Below, piece after piece: positions 6,417 through 15,176 of a DNA stretch of 29,118 nt. Position numbers and translations under genes: made by a program. Under the pieces are notes generated by a model. That model saw nothing but the letters and a program-made list of their open reading frames with translations. It was not told where the DNA came from and did not search any database. The stretch is taken from positions 1-29,118 of IMG/VR virus record IMGVR_UViG_3300042319_000555; one strand, written 5' to 3'. Position 1 is the first letter of the stretch; each line of letters begins with the position of its first letter. Source of the stretch: a virus.

Positions 6417-7076
6417 ATGATAAAGAAAATTAACAGCATATCAATCAAAAAGTTCATCGAGATTTCAGACTTAATCAAAGACGATGCAAGTATTCACGAC
6501 CGCATGGAAGTGATACGAATTGTTAGCGAATGCGACATAGAAGAAATTAGAATAATACCAGCCAATGTACTTGATGGAATTTGGAATGACTTTGTAAAAA
6601 ATTGTTTTGACTTAGGAGATGGTTCGATTGATAACATCGTGACCATTGATGGTATTTCGTATGGCTTAATAGACGTTAAGAAATTAAGCGTAGGAGAGAT
6701 GGCAGATATTGACATTCTAAAAAACCATCCTAAATTAAATTTCAATCTACACAAGATTATGGCTATTTTGTATAGACCATTGAAAAGCAAATTGCCTTTC
6801 GTAGTAGAACCATTTAATCCCGATACGTTTGAAGCTCGTGCTGAATTATTCGCAGAGAAAATGCCCGTAAAAGTGGCACTAAACACGGCTATTTTTTTTT
6901 TAAATATATTGGGCAACTTGAAAGAAGTTACAAAGGACTTTTTGGCGAAGCCGAAAGCGGAGAAGAAAAAGAAAATATTGAACGTGCTGACATCCGTTGC
7001 GCTCGAGGTTGGAATGCGTTTATTTACTTCCTTGCTAAAGACGACATCCTCAAAATCGAAGAAGTTACCAAAATAG
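6417..7076 (+). CDS. Tail assembly chaperone, short (unshifted) form
   Basis: A 219-aa protein with the position of a lambda gpG-like tail assembly chaperone: after the neck proteins, before the tail tip and tape measure genes. The body is mainly helical. Near residue 160 the gene contains ten consecutive T, read ATT TTT TTT TTA, containing the slippery heptamer T-TTT-TTA at 6896-6902. A second possible slip site, AAG-AAA-AAG, is at 6963-6971. A reading frame in the -1 phase without its own start overlaps the 3' end and continues to 7138. By analogy with gpG/gpGT, the short form and a -1 shifted 240-aa form would both be made. Confidence 0.75.
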   Translation: MIKKINSISIKKFIEISDLIKDDASIHDRMEVIRIVSECDIEEIRIIPANVLDGIWNDFVKNCFDLGDGSIDNIVTIDGISYGLIDVKKLSVGEMADIDILKNHPKLNFNLHKIMAILYRPLKSKLPFVVEPFNPDTFEARAELFAEKMPVKVALNTAIFFLNILGNLKEVTKDFLAKPKAEKKKKILNVLTSVALEVGMRLFTSLLKTTSSKSKKLPK

Positions 7077-7138
7077 AATTAATCACGGCTTATAATTTTT
7101 TAGCGCACCAAAAGAATAAAAATGATAACACAAATTAA
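6845..7138 (+). CDS. -1 frame extension of the tail assembly chaperone (gpGT-like)
   Basis: Open frame one base behind the chaperone frame, bounded upstream by a stop at 6842-6844 and ending at 7138, 17 bases into the next gene. It has no credible ATG. Its translation beyond the slip sites reads like protein: ...ENIERADIRCARGWNAFIYF, then LAKDDILKIEEVTKIE. The W-rich segment followed by LA..DILK..EVTK resembles C-terminal parts of Bacteroidota phage tail chaperones as I remember them. A -1 shift at either 6896-6902 or 6965-6971 gives a 240-aa fusion. A 5-bp hairpin (AACTT/AAGTT, 6915-6929) lies 12 bases after the T-run and could stimulate slipping. Confidence 0.7.
   Translation: MIRRENARKSGTKHGYFFFKYIGQLERSYKGLFGEAESGEEKENIERADIRCARGWNAFIYFLAKDDILKIEEVTKIELITAYNFLAHQKNKNDNTN
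6896..6902 (+). promoter_or_regulatory. Slippery heptamer TTTTTTA for -1 frameshifting
   Basis: T-TTT-TTA is in the correct phase of the chaperone gene for simultaneous -1 slippage of two tRNAs. It is the same heptamer used by HIV-1 gag-pol. It sits at the end of a T10 run (6892-6901), which could alternatively allow RNA polymerase slippage. Either mechanism would join the chaperone to its -1 frame extension. Confidence 0.6.
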
Positions 7139-8582
7139 CTACGCACCATCTTATCTACAAGGAACATACAATCCGATTATTTGGAGTGTAACGAGTGACG
7201 AAATAGCACAACCAAATTTTTCCTATGTATTTGATGTATATATTAACGGCACATTTGAAATAAGATTAAAAGTTAAACCGAATCCAAGCGGTGCTGGGAT
7301 GGTTGACATTAGTCAGATTTGCCAAGCGTATTTAAAGAACGATAGAATACCCGAAACAGTTATAAATACAACTACTTTTTTTCATTTATTTGCAGACAAT
7401 ACTAATTCAAGTTTACATCTATTTTTAAAAGTTGGTGAGGAGTACGGCGGTACAATATACGATGGTAGTGGTACGGCTGGTGAGCCAGCTTATAATTTGT
7501 GGGCACGCACAATTCAAAATCATTTTAATATCCCAGTGCACGTTTGGAATAGTAGTTTAGAGTTTAGACTTCAACAAGATGGAATGAGTAATGGATATTT
7601 ATACAGCGGTGGCTATGGTTTATTACCATCGCAAACAATAACATACGATTGGGGTGAAGCAATTAATAACAATAAATTGGCATATCCGTTAAGCTATGCA
7701 CCATTAAAACAAAAAGTTTATTATACTGATTTAAACGTTTTATCATTTATAAATTGGACACAATATCCAAATGATTTAGATGATAGTTATATGGCATTTT
7801 GCGTGTTAAGTTATTACGACAAATTTGGCAATCCGATAGTAAGTAATTTGCCAATAAGCATAGATAGTGGGAGCGGTTATTTACAAAAAAATCAATGTAG
7901 TGATGTAGTTACAACTCAATTAGATGCTGAATTTGATATTATTCATGTTCAATGTAGATTAGCTTCATTGATTGAAATTATTAATAGCAAAGGCTATTCA
8001 TATACTATGAGTGAAGGCGAGTATATTGAAGTTCAAATGTACAATCACGCAGTAGGTAATGGATGTTTAGAAAACTTACCTTTGACGCAAATTAGTAGAT
8101 TTACCATGTTAGAAGATTGTGATACATTATATACTCGAGTTCGTTTAAGTTGGTTAAATGATTTGGGCGGTCGTGATTACATGAATTTCACTGCATTCAT
8201 GGAAAAAGATACAACGACTACAAATGATAACTACTATCAAGAATCAATGAATTGGAGCGCATTAAAGCCAGTTACTGAAAACGTAACAAATCCAAACTTT
8301 AATCTACAAACGAAAGGCGGTGAAGTAATATATAACAAGCAAGCCATGACATCGTGGACATTGAATACGGATTGGCTTACCCAGGATGAAGTTAACTTAT
8401 TAGAAGGATTGCAAAAGAGCTCAAATGTTATAGCTTATTTTAATGATAATGCTTACAATGTGTTAGTGCCATATAGTGTGAGAATAGGTCAAACAAGTTA
8501 CAAGACAAAGAATATTAAACAAGTGAAATTAGTACAAGGTGAATTTGAAATATTCTTAAACCAAACGCAAAAGATTAATTAA
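7122..8582 (+). CDS. Tail / baseplate structural protein (486 aa)
   Basis: A 486-aa beta-rich protein beginning MITQINYAPSYLQGTYNPII. It has a segment around residues 36-70 (FDVYINGTFEIRLKVKPNPS, then MVDISQICQAYL) characteristic of a structural family found in Bacteroidota siphophage tail modules. No enzyme motif is seen. Its place before the larger tail-tip protein and the tape measure suggests a distal-tail or baseplate component. The start overlaps the chaperone extension by 17 bases, and the end overlaps the next gene by one base (TAATG). The exact role is inferred. Confidence 0.7.
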   Translation: MITQINYAPSYLQGTYNPIIWSVTSDEIAQPNFSYVFDVYINGTFEIRLKVKPNPSGAGMVDISQICQAYLKNDRIPETVINTTTFFHLFADNTNSSLHLFLKVGEEYGGTIYDGSGTAGEPAYNLWARTIQNHFNIPVHVWNSSLEFRLQQDGMSNGYLYSGGYGLLPSQTITYDWGEAINNNKLAYPLSYAPLKQKVYYTDLNVLSFINWTQYPNDLDDSYMAFCVLSYYDKFGNPIVSNLPISIDSGSGYLQKNQCSDVVTTQLDAEFDIIHVQCRLASLIEIINSKGYSYTMSEGEYIEVQMYNHAVGNGCLENLPLTQISRFTMLEDCDTLYTRVRLSWLNDLGGRDYMNFTAFMEKDTTTTNDNYYQESMNWSALKPVTENVTNPNFNLQTKGGEVIYNKQAMTSWTLNTDWLTQDEVNLLEGLQKSSNVIAYFNDNAYNVLVPYSVRIGQTSYKTKNIKQVKLVQGEFEIFLNQTQKIN

Positions 8583-11239
8583 TGAGATTATACGTTAAAG
8601 AAACAACGGGTTATATATTGTTAGACTTAATGGAAGATAATCCAATTAAGTTGACAATGGCAGTCGCTGACATAATGGATCCGACTGCCAGTCCTTCGAC
8701 ATATTCACAAACATTTAGAGTTCCCAACACGGCTAATAATAATTTGTTTTTTAAGAGTGCATTTAACATCAATGCACAAACTTTTGATGCGACTAAAAAA
8801 ATCGATGCGTATATTGAAGATAGCAACGTGACTATTTCAGTTGGTAATATTAGACTAACTAATATATTCACGAATAACAAAGATAAAAACGTTGAATACG
8901 AGGTTACTTTCTTTGGAGAGGTGTCAGACTTCGCTGCAAAGATAGGAGGTGGATTTATGAATAGTTTGAGCCTATCTCAATACAATCATGAGAAAAGCTA
9001 TGTGAATATTGTAAATAGTTGGAATCTAAATTTGTTTAATGGAGATGTGATATATCCTTTGATTGAATGGGGCTATGATTACTTGGATGGATTGCCAGTG
9101 CAAAATACTTTAGCTTTATTTGATAATCAATTAGCAAAGAAAGGATTTACAAGTAATCAACACCCATTATCGGTAGAACAATTCAAACCCGTAATTCGTG
9201 CTAAAGTTTTACTTGATGCTATTTTTAATGAGAGTGGATATACTTACGAAAGTGATTATTTAAGTGGCTCGGATTTCATGAATCAATACGTTATCACGGA
9301 GCAAACTGATAGAGCAAAAGACACAACTATTTCAAAACTTTCAGTTAGTGGATTATGGCAGCAAGTTTTAACAGCGGGTACAAGTGACATTATTTTACCT
9401 TATGAAGTTTATGATCCTAGTAATTCATTTGACACAACAACAAATAGATTTAAAGTTCCTATTCAGTTCCCAAACCCAGCAGACTATTATATTTTTACTA
9501 TTCAAGGTTGGTTTAGAAATAACTTTTTAACTTCAACTTTATTTTGGTTTGAGATTTACAATGTAACACAAGGTACAACTTCAATACCAACAGCATTCAC
9601 GGCACCAGCTAATAGCTCATATTATTTCAGTGGCACTATCAATATTGATAATTCTTTTGCAGCACTAGGAGACGAATTACTATTTAAGTTTGTGGCACCA
9701 GTTCCATTTGGTGGCTTACCATTAAACAATATTTCAGAAATGCAAGTGTTACAAACAACATCCGTTGGTAATATTGCAGTACTAAATAATTTTTTACCAA
9801 ACAACGTTAAAAATATTGATTTCTTAAAGGCTATAATTGAGAGATACAACCTTGTTTTAGAACCATCAAAAAGCAAAGAAAAACATTTCATTATTACTCC
9901 ATGGGTGGATTGGGTAGAACAAGGAGCGCAAAGAGATTGGACTGATTATGTAGATGGAAATGTAGACATCGTTTCAAGTCCTTTATTCACATCCCAACCA
10001 CGTTCAAACACTTGGAGAGATGACGAAGATAGTGACTATGTTAACTACAATTTCCAAACAGCTACAAAAACAACATACGGCCAATTAGATTTGGATAGTA
10101 ACATTGAAGTTATTACAGGCAATGAAGTAACGCAATCATTATTTGCGCCAACTCCATTACTACCGATTGGTAATTCAAGCGCTGAAACAAGCGCCACGGC
10201 AAACCAAAAGTTAGCAGCGAAATTCTTAATACCGCACATCGCAAAAGATACAACCACGGAGCGTACGCCAATAACTCCGAAATTAAGATTGGTATATTAC
10301 AACGGCATGAGAGCCGCACCATTAGAATGGCACGTTAAAAACGATGCGTTAGTTACTCAACATTGGAATCAATATCCGTTAGTTAGTCAATATAGCGCTT
10401 TAGATACAACGACTATTTTTAGAGATTTAGCATGGCGTAACGCAGCGCCTTTATGGGATATAACGCCAAGTGTACCGAACCCGCCAGCGAGAACATCGAG
10501 CGACCTATGGAATAACTTTTGGCGCAAATGGTATGAATTTACCTATGATAAATACGGGCGCATTGTTGAAATGGATATCGTTTTGGATTATAAAAAAGTA
10601 TGGGATTTAAAATTTAATGATAAAATCTTTATTAAGGATTCGTGGTATATGGTTAACAAAATAACCGATTATCAAGTTGGCAAACCAACGGCTTGCAAAG
10701 TAGAATTAATCCGAGTAGGAGAATCTATTTCGATAGTTCCAAGGCAATTAATAGAAGGTCAATTAATGTGTTACATATCGAATCCCGAGACAATTTGTGA
10801 CGTATATTGTTGCTTTGAAAATGGGGGGGCAAATGTCATGTATTATGAAAGTAATGGGCAAATATTTTTAGATCCAAACGGCAATTTTCCAGCTCCGAGT
10901 GGTGTTTATTCTTATGGCGCTTCAAATACTTTTAGTGTAATAAACGGAATCATTACAACTTACCATGTAACAACTGAATGTGTATGTACAAGACAAGGTC
11001 AAGAAAAATTTGATGCATGTTTTGGAGCTAGCGTTATAGATGCTAGTTGTTGCGTAAACCCATTTCAACCATTTTACGGATTTGCACCTGAATTATATAA
11101 TTGCACAGAAGCGTGGAGCGATATAGCACTAACAACACACGTTCCCGATGGGTGGTATTACAATCCTGGCGAACCTTATGTCGCAAGATATGTGAACGGA
11201 TTATTAACAAATTTAGCTAACGTTGTTAGCTGCATATAA
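8582..11239 (+). CDS. Large tail-tip / baseplate protein with Cys-rich C-terminus
   Basis: An 885-aa structural protein. The N-terminus (IKLTMAVADIMDPTASPSTY, about residues 22-41) matches a Bacteroidota phage tail-tip type as I recall it. The long middle is beta-rich with no visible enzymatic motif. The last 157 residues differ: eleven cysteines (730, 739, 743, 744, 800, 802, 813, 823, 824, 841, 884) and two similar segments, SGVYSYGASNTFSVINGIIT and DGWYYNPGEPYVARYVNGLL. This looks like two copies of an extracellular, possibly disulfide-bonded adhesin domain, so receptor binding is likely. A G7 tract at 10823-10829 begins this region; gain or loss of one G would truncate the protein. Confidence 0.72.
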   Translation: MRLYVKETTGYILLDLMEDNPIKLTMAVADIMDPTASPSTYSQTFRVPNTANNNLFFKSAFNINAQTFDATKKIDAYIEDSNVTISVGNIRLTNIFTNNKDKNVEYEVTFFGEVSDFAAKIGGGFMNSLSLSQYNHEKSYVNIVNSWNLNLFNGDVIYPLIEWGYDYLDGLPVQNTLALFDNQLAKKGFTSNQHPLSVEQFKPVIRAKVLLDAIFNESGYTYESDYLSGSDFMNQYVITEQTDRAKDTTISKLSVSGLWQQVLTAGTSDIILPYEVYDPSNSFDTTTNRFKVPIQFPNPADYYIFTIQGWFRNNFLTSTLFWFEIYNVTQGTTSIPTAFTAPANSSYYFSGTINIDNSFAALGDELLFKFVAPVPFGGLPLNNISEMQVLQTTSVGNIAVLNNFLPNNVKNIDFLKAIIERYNLVLEPSKSKEKHFIITPWVDWVEQGAQRDWTDYVDGNVDIVSSPLFTSQPRSNTWRDDEDSDYVNYNFQTATKTTYGQLDLDSNIEVITGNEVTQSLFAPTPLLPIGNSSAETSATANQKLAAKFLIPHIAKDTTTERTPITPKLRLVYYNGMRAAPLEWHVKNDALVTQHWNQYPLVSQYSALDTTTIFRDLAWRNAAPLWDITPSVPNPPARTSSDLWNNFWRKWYEFTYDKYGRIVEMDIVLDYKKVWDLKFNDKIFIKDSWYMVNKITDYQVGKPTACKVELIRVGESISIVPRQLIEGQLMCYISNPETICDVYCCFENGGANVMYYESNGQIFLDPNGNFPAPSGVYSYGASNTFSVINGIITTYHVTTECVCTRQGQEKFDACFGASVIDASCCVNPFQPFYGFAPELYNCTEAWSDIALTTHVPDGWYYNPGEPYVARYVNGLLTNLANVVSCI

Positions 11240-11252
11240 ACAAAATTAAACT

Positions 11253-13646
11253 ATGGCAAACGAAATAAATATAGGAATAAATACCACATCCGACCTAAGT
11301 GGATTGAATCAAGTAGATGAAAGTGTAAAGAGTTTACGAACCCAACTAAAAGAAGCGCAAGCAAACGTAGCTGCATTGTCTGAAAAATTTGGAGCGACAT
11401 CAAAAGAAGCCGTAGAAGCGGCTAAAAGTGCAGCAAGTTTAAAGGATAGAATCGGTGATGCGAAGTCCTTAACAGATGCGTTTAATCCTGATGCTAAATT
11501 CAAAGCGTTGAGCGGTTCGCTTACGGGCGTAGCGGGTGGATTTAGTGCCATTACTGGGATAATGGGCGTAATGGGTAAAGAGAGCAAAGATGTTGAAAAA
11601 GCTATCTTAAAAGTGCAAAGTGCCATGGCATTCGCTGGCGGTGTTCAAGCTCTAGGAGAAAGTATAGATAGCTTCAAGCAACTAGGAGCAGTTATAAAAT
11701 CCACGACTGTTTTTCAAAGAATTGCAACAGCAGCACAATGGTTATGGAATGCGGCATTAAATGCGAATCCGATTGGTGCGGTTGTGGTAGCTATTACGGC
11801 ATTGATTGGCGTAGGTTATTTAATGATTAAAATGTTTAAGTCGTCTACTGAATCGGTTGAAGCGTCAAAAGAAGCTATTGAAAAAAACAAAAAAGCAGTT
11901 GAAAAAGAAACCGAAGCGCTCGAGGAAAATAGAAAAAAGAAAGAGCAGTTGCAAGATTATGAATTGAGATTGATGAAAGCTCGTGGAAAATCGGATGAAG
12001 CCATTGCAAAGCGTGCTATTGTTTTAGCAAAAGAGAATGAACAGGAAGCATGGAAGGAATACCATTTGAAACGTAGTACTTTAGAAATGGCAAAAAATAC
12101 CATTGCAACGTATGAATCTACACAAGCCAAAGTTGACGACCAAATGGCTAGTGTAACTTGGATGTCTACGGAGTGGGGTTTATTACAACAAAGAAAGGAT
12201 ATTAATAAACAAGATTTAAAGGAAGCTAAAGAAAAATTAAATAGTTTAATATTAGCTAATAATTCAGCGGCTAAAGTAGTAGATGAAGCGCACAATAAAA
12301 GAATATTAGCAGAACAGAATCTAAATGTTATAATAGCACAAAATCAAACCAATGCTAATAAAGAAGCAGCTGAAAACCAAAAGAAAATAGACGATGATAA
12401 ATTAGCAAAGCAAAAAGAATTAAGAGAAAAACAACAAAACGAAAAAAAATCTGATTTAGAAAAGGACAAGCAATTAGCGGAAAAATATACTAGAGAAGAA
12501 GAAGATTTACTTGCAGATACGGAAACTAAAAAAGCTATCTTACTTCATAGAAGAAATAGTGAAGAAATAGCTCAAATGAAAGATTTGAATGCTAAAAAAA
12601 TAGCTTTGCAAAATGAATACGATGCTAATGTTATTCGAATGAATGCGGCTATGGAAGCCGACAAAGAAGCTGAATATAATAAGTCGGTTGAATTCATGAA
12701 TCTTCAAGATGGTAATTTTGAAGTTAGTTTGCAAAAACAATTAGAACATTACGAACATCTAAAAACAATTCAAGAAGACTATGGAAAATCTACGATTGAA
12801 ATAGATAAACAAATTGCAGAAACCAAAGGACAAATTGCAGAAGATAATTATAACAAATCGATTGCAATAATTCAACAAGAAAAAAATGATAATTTAGACC
12901 AACAAAATAATGTGTTAAAGCATTATCAAGATTTACGGGATAAATTAATTTTAAATGGAGAATCTACCATTGCAATCGAAAAAGAAATTGCAGAGCAAAA
13001 AAAATTAATAGCCAAAACTGAATTAGATTACAAAGATTATACGATTAACAAAGGTATTGAAGTTGCGGCACAAGGTGGTCAATTATTACAAGATTTAGCT
13101 GGCAATAGTAAAGCGGCTGCAATCGGTGGAATCGTTTTAGAAAAAGCGGCTTCAATAGCTTCAATCATAGCATCTACATTTGCAACGAATGCCAAGTTTA
13201 CAGGACACCCAGCGTCTATTCTTACATTTGGTGGAGCAGCAGCAGCACCAGTGGCATTGAATACGGCAAGCGGTGCGATTGGTATAGCTTCAATTATTGC
13301 ACAAGCGAGTAAAAGTATAGCAGAAATTAACAATACCAAATCAGATGCAGAAACTCCTGGTAAAACAGCACCATCCAAATTTGCAACGGGTGGATTGGTT
13401 ACTGGCATGGGTACTTCTACAAGTGATAGTATCATGGCTAGATTATCAAATGGAGAATCGGTAATCAATGCAAAATCTACTGCGATGTTTGGAAATTTAC
13501 TTTCTAATATCAATCAAGCTGGTGGCGGTGTAGCGTTTGGCAATCAAAATAACGCAAATCCGATATTTAAGACGTATGTAGTAGCTTCTGAAATGACAAG
13601 TCAAATAGAAGCCAATTTAAAATTAAAACAAATAGCACGTTTATAA
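11253..13646 (+). CDS. Tail tape measure protein
   Basis: A 797-aa protein with tape-measure features: an N-terminal segment typical of the family in Bacteroidota, a hydrophobic stretch around residues 160-195 (NPIGAVVVAITALIGVGYLM), a long charged coiled-coil region (about 200-600), a second Ala-rich hydrophobic region, and a Gly-rich C-terminus (TGGLVTGMGTSTSDSIMARL). Two repeats of about 50 residues lie around 490-600, sharing HY...STI.I.K.IAE..K. Tape measure proteins set tail length; at the usual 0.15 nm per residue this predicts a tail of about 120 nm. It lies after the tail-tip genes, where many siphophages place it before them. Confidence 0.93.
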   Translation: MANEINIGINTTSDLSGLNQVDESVKSLRTQLKEAQANVAALSEKFGATSKEAVEAAKSAASLKDRIGDAKSLTDAFNPDAKFKALSGSLTGVAGGFSAITGIMGVMGKESKDVEKAILKVQSAMAFAGGVQALGESIDSFKQLGAVIKSTTVFQRIATAAQWLWNAALNANPIGAVVVAITALIGVGYLMIKMFKSSTESVEASKEAIEKNKKAVEKETEALEENRKKKEQLQDYELRLMKARGKSDEAIAKRAIVLAKENEQEAWKEYHLKRSTLEMAKNTIATYESTQAKVDDQMASVTWMSTEWGLLQQRKDINKQDLKEAKEKLNSLILANNSAAKVVDEAHNKRILAEQNLNVIIAQNQTNANKEAAENQKKIDDDKLAKQKELREKQQNEKKSDLEKDKQLAEKYTREEEDLLADTETKKAILLHRRNSEEIAQMKDLNAKKIALQNEYDANVIRMNAAMEADKEAEYNKSVEFMNLQDGNFEVSLQKQLEHYEHLKTIQEDYGKSTIEIDKQIAETKGQIAEDNYNKSIAIIQQEKNDNLDQQNNVLKHYQDLRDKLILNGESTIAIEKEIAEQKKLIAKTELDYKDYTINKGIEVAAQGGQLLQDLAGNSKAAAIGGIVLEKAASIASIIASTFATNAKFTGHPASILTFGGAAAAPVALNTASGAIGIASIIAQASKSIAEINNTKSDAETPGKTAPSKFATGGLVTGMGTSTSDSIMARLSNGESVINAKSTAMFGNLLSNINQAGGGVAFGNQNNANPIFKTYVVASEMTSQIEANLKLKQIARL

Positions 13647-14632
13647 TGAATAGAAAATTAATAGAATTAGTAATTAGCGAAGATGGTGGAGTGGATAAGA
13701 TTTCACTCGTTGAAGAACCAGCCATCGAAGTAGATTTCATGTACTTCAAAAAAGAAACTGAAAAATACAGGTTTGATAATGATTTGCAAATTGTTATTGG
13801 GCCGGCCATGATCCCCGACTTGAAAATAATTCGAGTTGACGATAATGGTAATTATTACGATGTAGTATTTAGCAAAGAAACTATTTTGAAAATTGCAAAA
13901 AAATTCATGAAAGAAGCCCGCACGAACGATGTTAATCAAGACCACGAAAATAAAAAGAAAACGGGAACGTATGTTTATGAATCGTGGATTGTAGAAGATG
14001 AAAACGACAAGGCTATACAGAAATATGGTTACGATGTGCCCGTTGGGACTTGGATGGTAAGCATGCAAGTAGAAGACAAAGAGACATGGCAAAGAGTTAA
14101 AAACGGAGAATTAAAAGGCTTTAGCGTTGAAGGTATGTTCGAGGAATATGAGAACGAAGAATTATTCAACAAGATAAAAGGGATCGTGGAATTTGACGAA
14201 GACAAGGCTTTGGAACTTGCGAAAACTTTGGGAATCAAAGCAAGTGATATGGAAGAATTTGACTTGGTAGAAGTAGATGAGAATTTCATACGACCACAAG
14301 GATATAAAGAAGGATTGACTGTCTACAAATACGATGGCCCGCCAGCAGAAAGAATCTTTTGCCGTACTATGTTATCTTTAGAAACGTATTTCACATTCGA
14401 GGAAATCAAAGCAATCGCACAGGCACCAGTTAACCCTGGTTTCGGGCCACGAGGAACGGATATTTACGACATATGGAAATATTCGGGCGGGGCAAATTGC
14501 AAACATTTTTGGCGTAAATATTACATCAATGCTAAAGAGAAAGTGATAAACAAAGGTAGAGCGCCAGGACTTGCGGGAACAGCTCCATGGGATCAACCAA
14601 ATCATGGTTTCTTACCCAATAACAAAAAATAG
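13646..14632 (+). CDS. XkdF-like prohead protease with C-terminal Cys/His domain
   Basis: A 328-aa protein. Residues 1-175 resemble XkdF-type prohead proteases: H100 in NQDHE, the strand YVYESWIVED (E112), VGTWMVSMQVED, and S160 in LKGFSVEG, consistent with a His/Ser protease. The C-terminal part (about 230-300) is distinct: FCRTMLSLETYFT, then GTDIYDIW and SGGANCKHFW with C238, C284 and H286. This resembles C-terminal segments of phage head-morphogenesis (MuF-like) proteins. The enzyme would cut scaffold and capsid precursors. The scaffold-like and capsid genes follow directly. The start is fixed by a TAATG overlap with the tape measure gene. Confidence 0.78.
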   Translation: MNRKLIELVISEDGGVDKISLVEEPAIEVDFMYFKKETEKYRFDNDLQIVIGPAMIPDLKIIRVDDNGNYYDVVFSKETILKIAKKFMKEARTNDVNQDHENKKKTGTYVYESWIVEDENDKAIQKYGYDVPVGTWMVSMQVEDKETWQRVKNGELKGFSVEGMFEEYENEELFNKIKGIVEFDEDKALELAKTLGIKASDMEEFDLVEVDENFIRPQGYKEGLTVYKYDGPPAERIFCRTMLSLETYFTFEEIKAIAQAPVNPGFGPRGTDIYDIWKYSGGANCKHFWRKYYINAKEKVINKGRAPGLAGTAPWDQPNHGFLPNNKK

Positions 14633-14678
14633 TTATTCACAAAAATTGTTAAAAACTTTAAATTAAATATATACAGAT

Positions 14679-15173
14679 ATGTACAAGATTAAATTAAACC
14701 AAATTAGAGCACTTTTAGGCGTAGAGGTGTCTTTAGAGAAATTAATTTTAGCTGATGGGACTGAATTATCTACTGAAAAATTAGAAGTAGGTTTCCCAGT
14801 TTTTGACGCTGAAAATAATCCCGTAGGTGCGGGCGAACACAAATTAGTTGACGGCACAATCTTCATGACAGATGAACTTGGTATCATTACCGAAGTTATC
14901 AGAGTTGAAGAAGAAATGCCCGAAGTAGAGGCACCAGTTGAAGTATCAATTGAAGCGGCACAAGTTGAAGAAGTTGCAGTCGATCCTATGGTGTTAGTTT
15001 ACGAGACTATTATGGAGTTGAGCAATGAGATTGCTAAATTAAAAGAAAAAGTTAGCACATTCTCAAAAGCGCCAGCGGTTGCACCAATCAAAAAAACTGA
15101 TAACGAAGTTATCGAAACAACATTCTCAAAATTAGAAAGATTAAAATCAATTAAAAACCAATTAAAAAAATAA
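14679..15173 (+). CDS. Putative head scaffolding protein
   Basis: A 164-aa acidic protein directly before the capsid gene. Residues 20-75 form a beta-rich part with LADGTELSTEKLEVGFPVFD and HKLVDGTIFMTDELGI. A Glu/Val/Pro-rich linker (about 80-105) follows. The C-terminus is coiled-coil-like (YETIMELSNEIAKLKEKVST) with a Lys-rich end (LERLKSIKNQLKK). An acidic linker plus C-terminal helices next to protease and capsid genes is the pattern of internal scaffolds. A decoration role for the N-terminal part is the alternative. Only 3 bp separate it from the capsid gene, implying co-expression. Confidence 0.65.
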   Translation: MYKIKLNQIRALLGVEVSLEKLILADGTELSTEKLEVGFPVFDAENNPVGAGEHKLVDGTIFMTDELGIITEVIRVEEEMPEVEAPVEVSIEAAQVEEVAVDPMVLVYETIMELSNEIAKLKEKVSTFSKAPAVAPIKKTDNEVIETTFSKLERLKSIKNQLKK

Positions 15174-15176
15174 AAA

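Noticed and set aside
7186-7192. Extra GTGTAAC outside the array
   Set aside because: Isolated copy inside a tail gene, with no neighbours; expected by chance for a 7-mer.
13079-13513. Long open frame on the minus strand opposite the tape measure gene (144 aa), and others at 6494-6916, 11309-11626, 3633-4010 and 4391-4804
   Set aside because: Each lies opposite a well-supported plus-strand gene, has composition expected of a shadow frame, and no start context or family resemblance.
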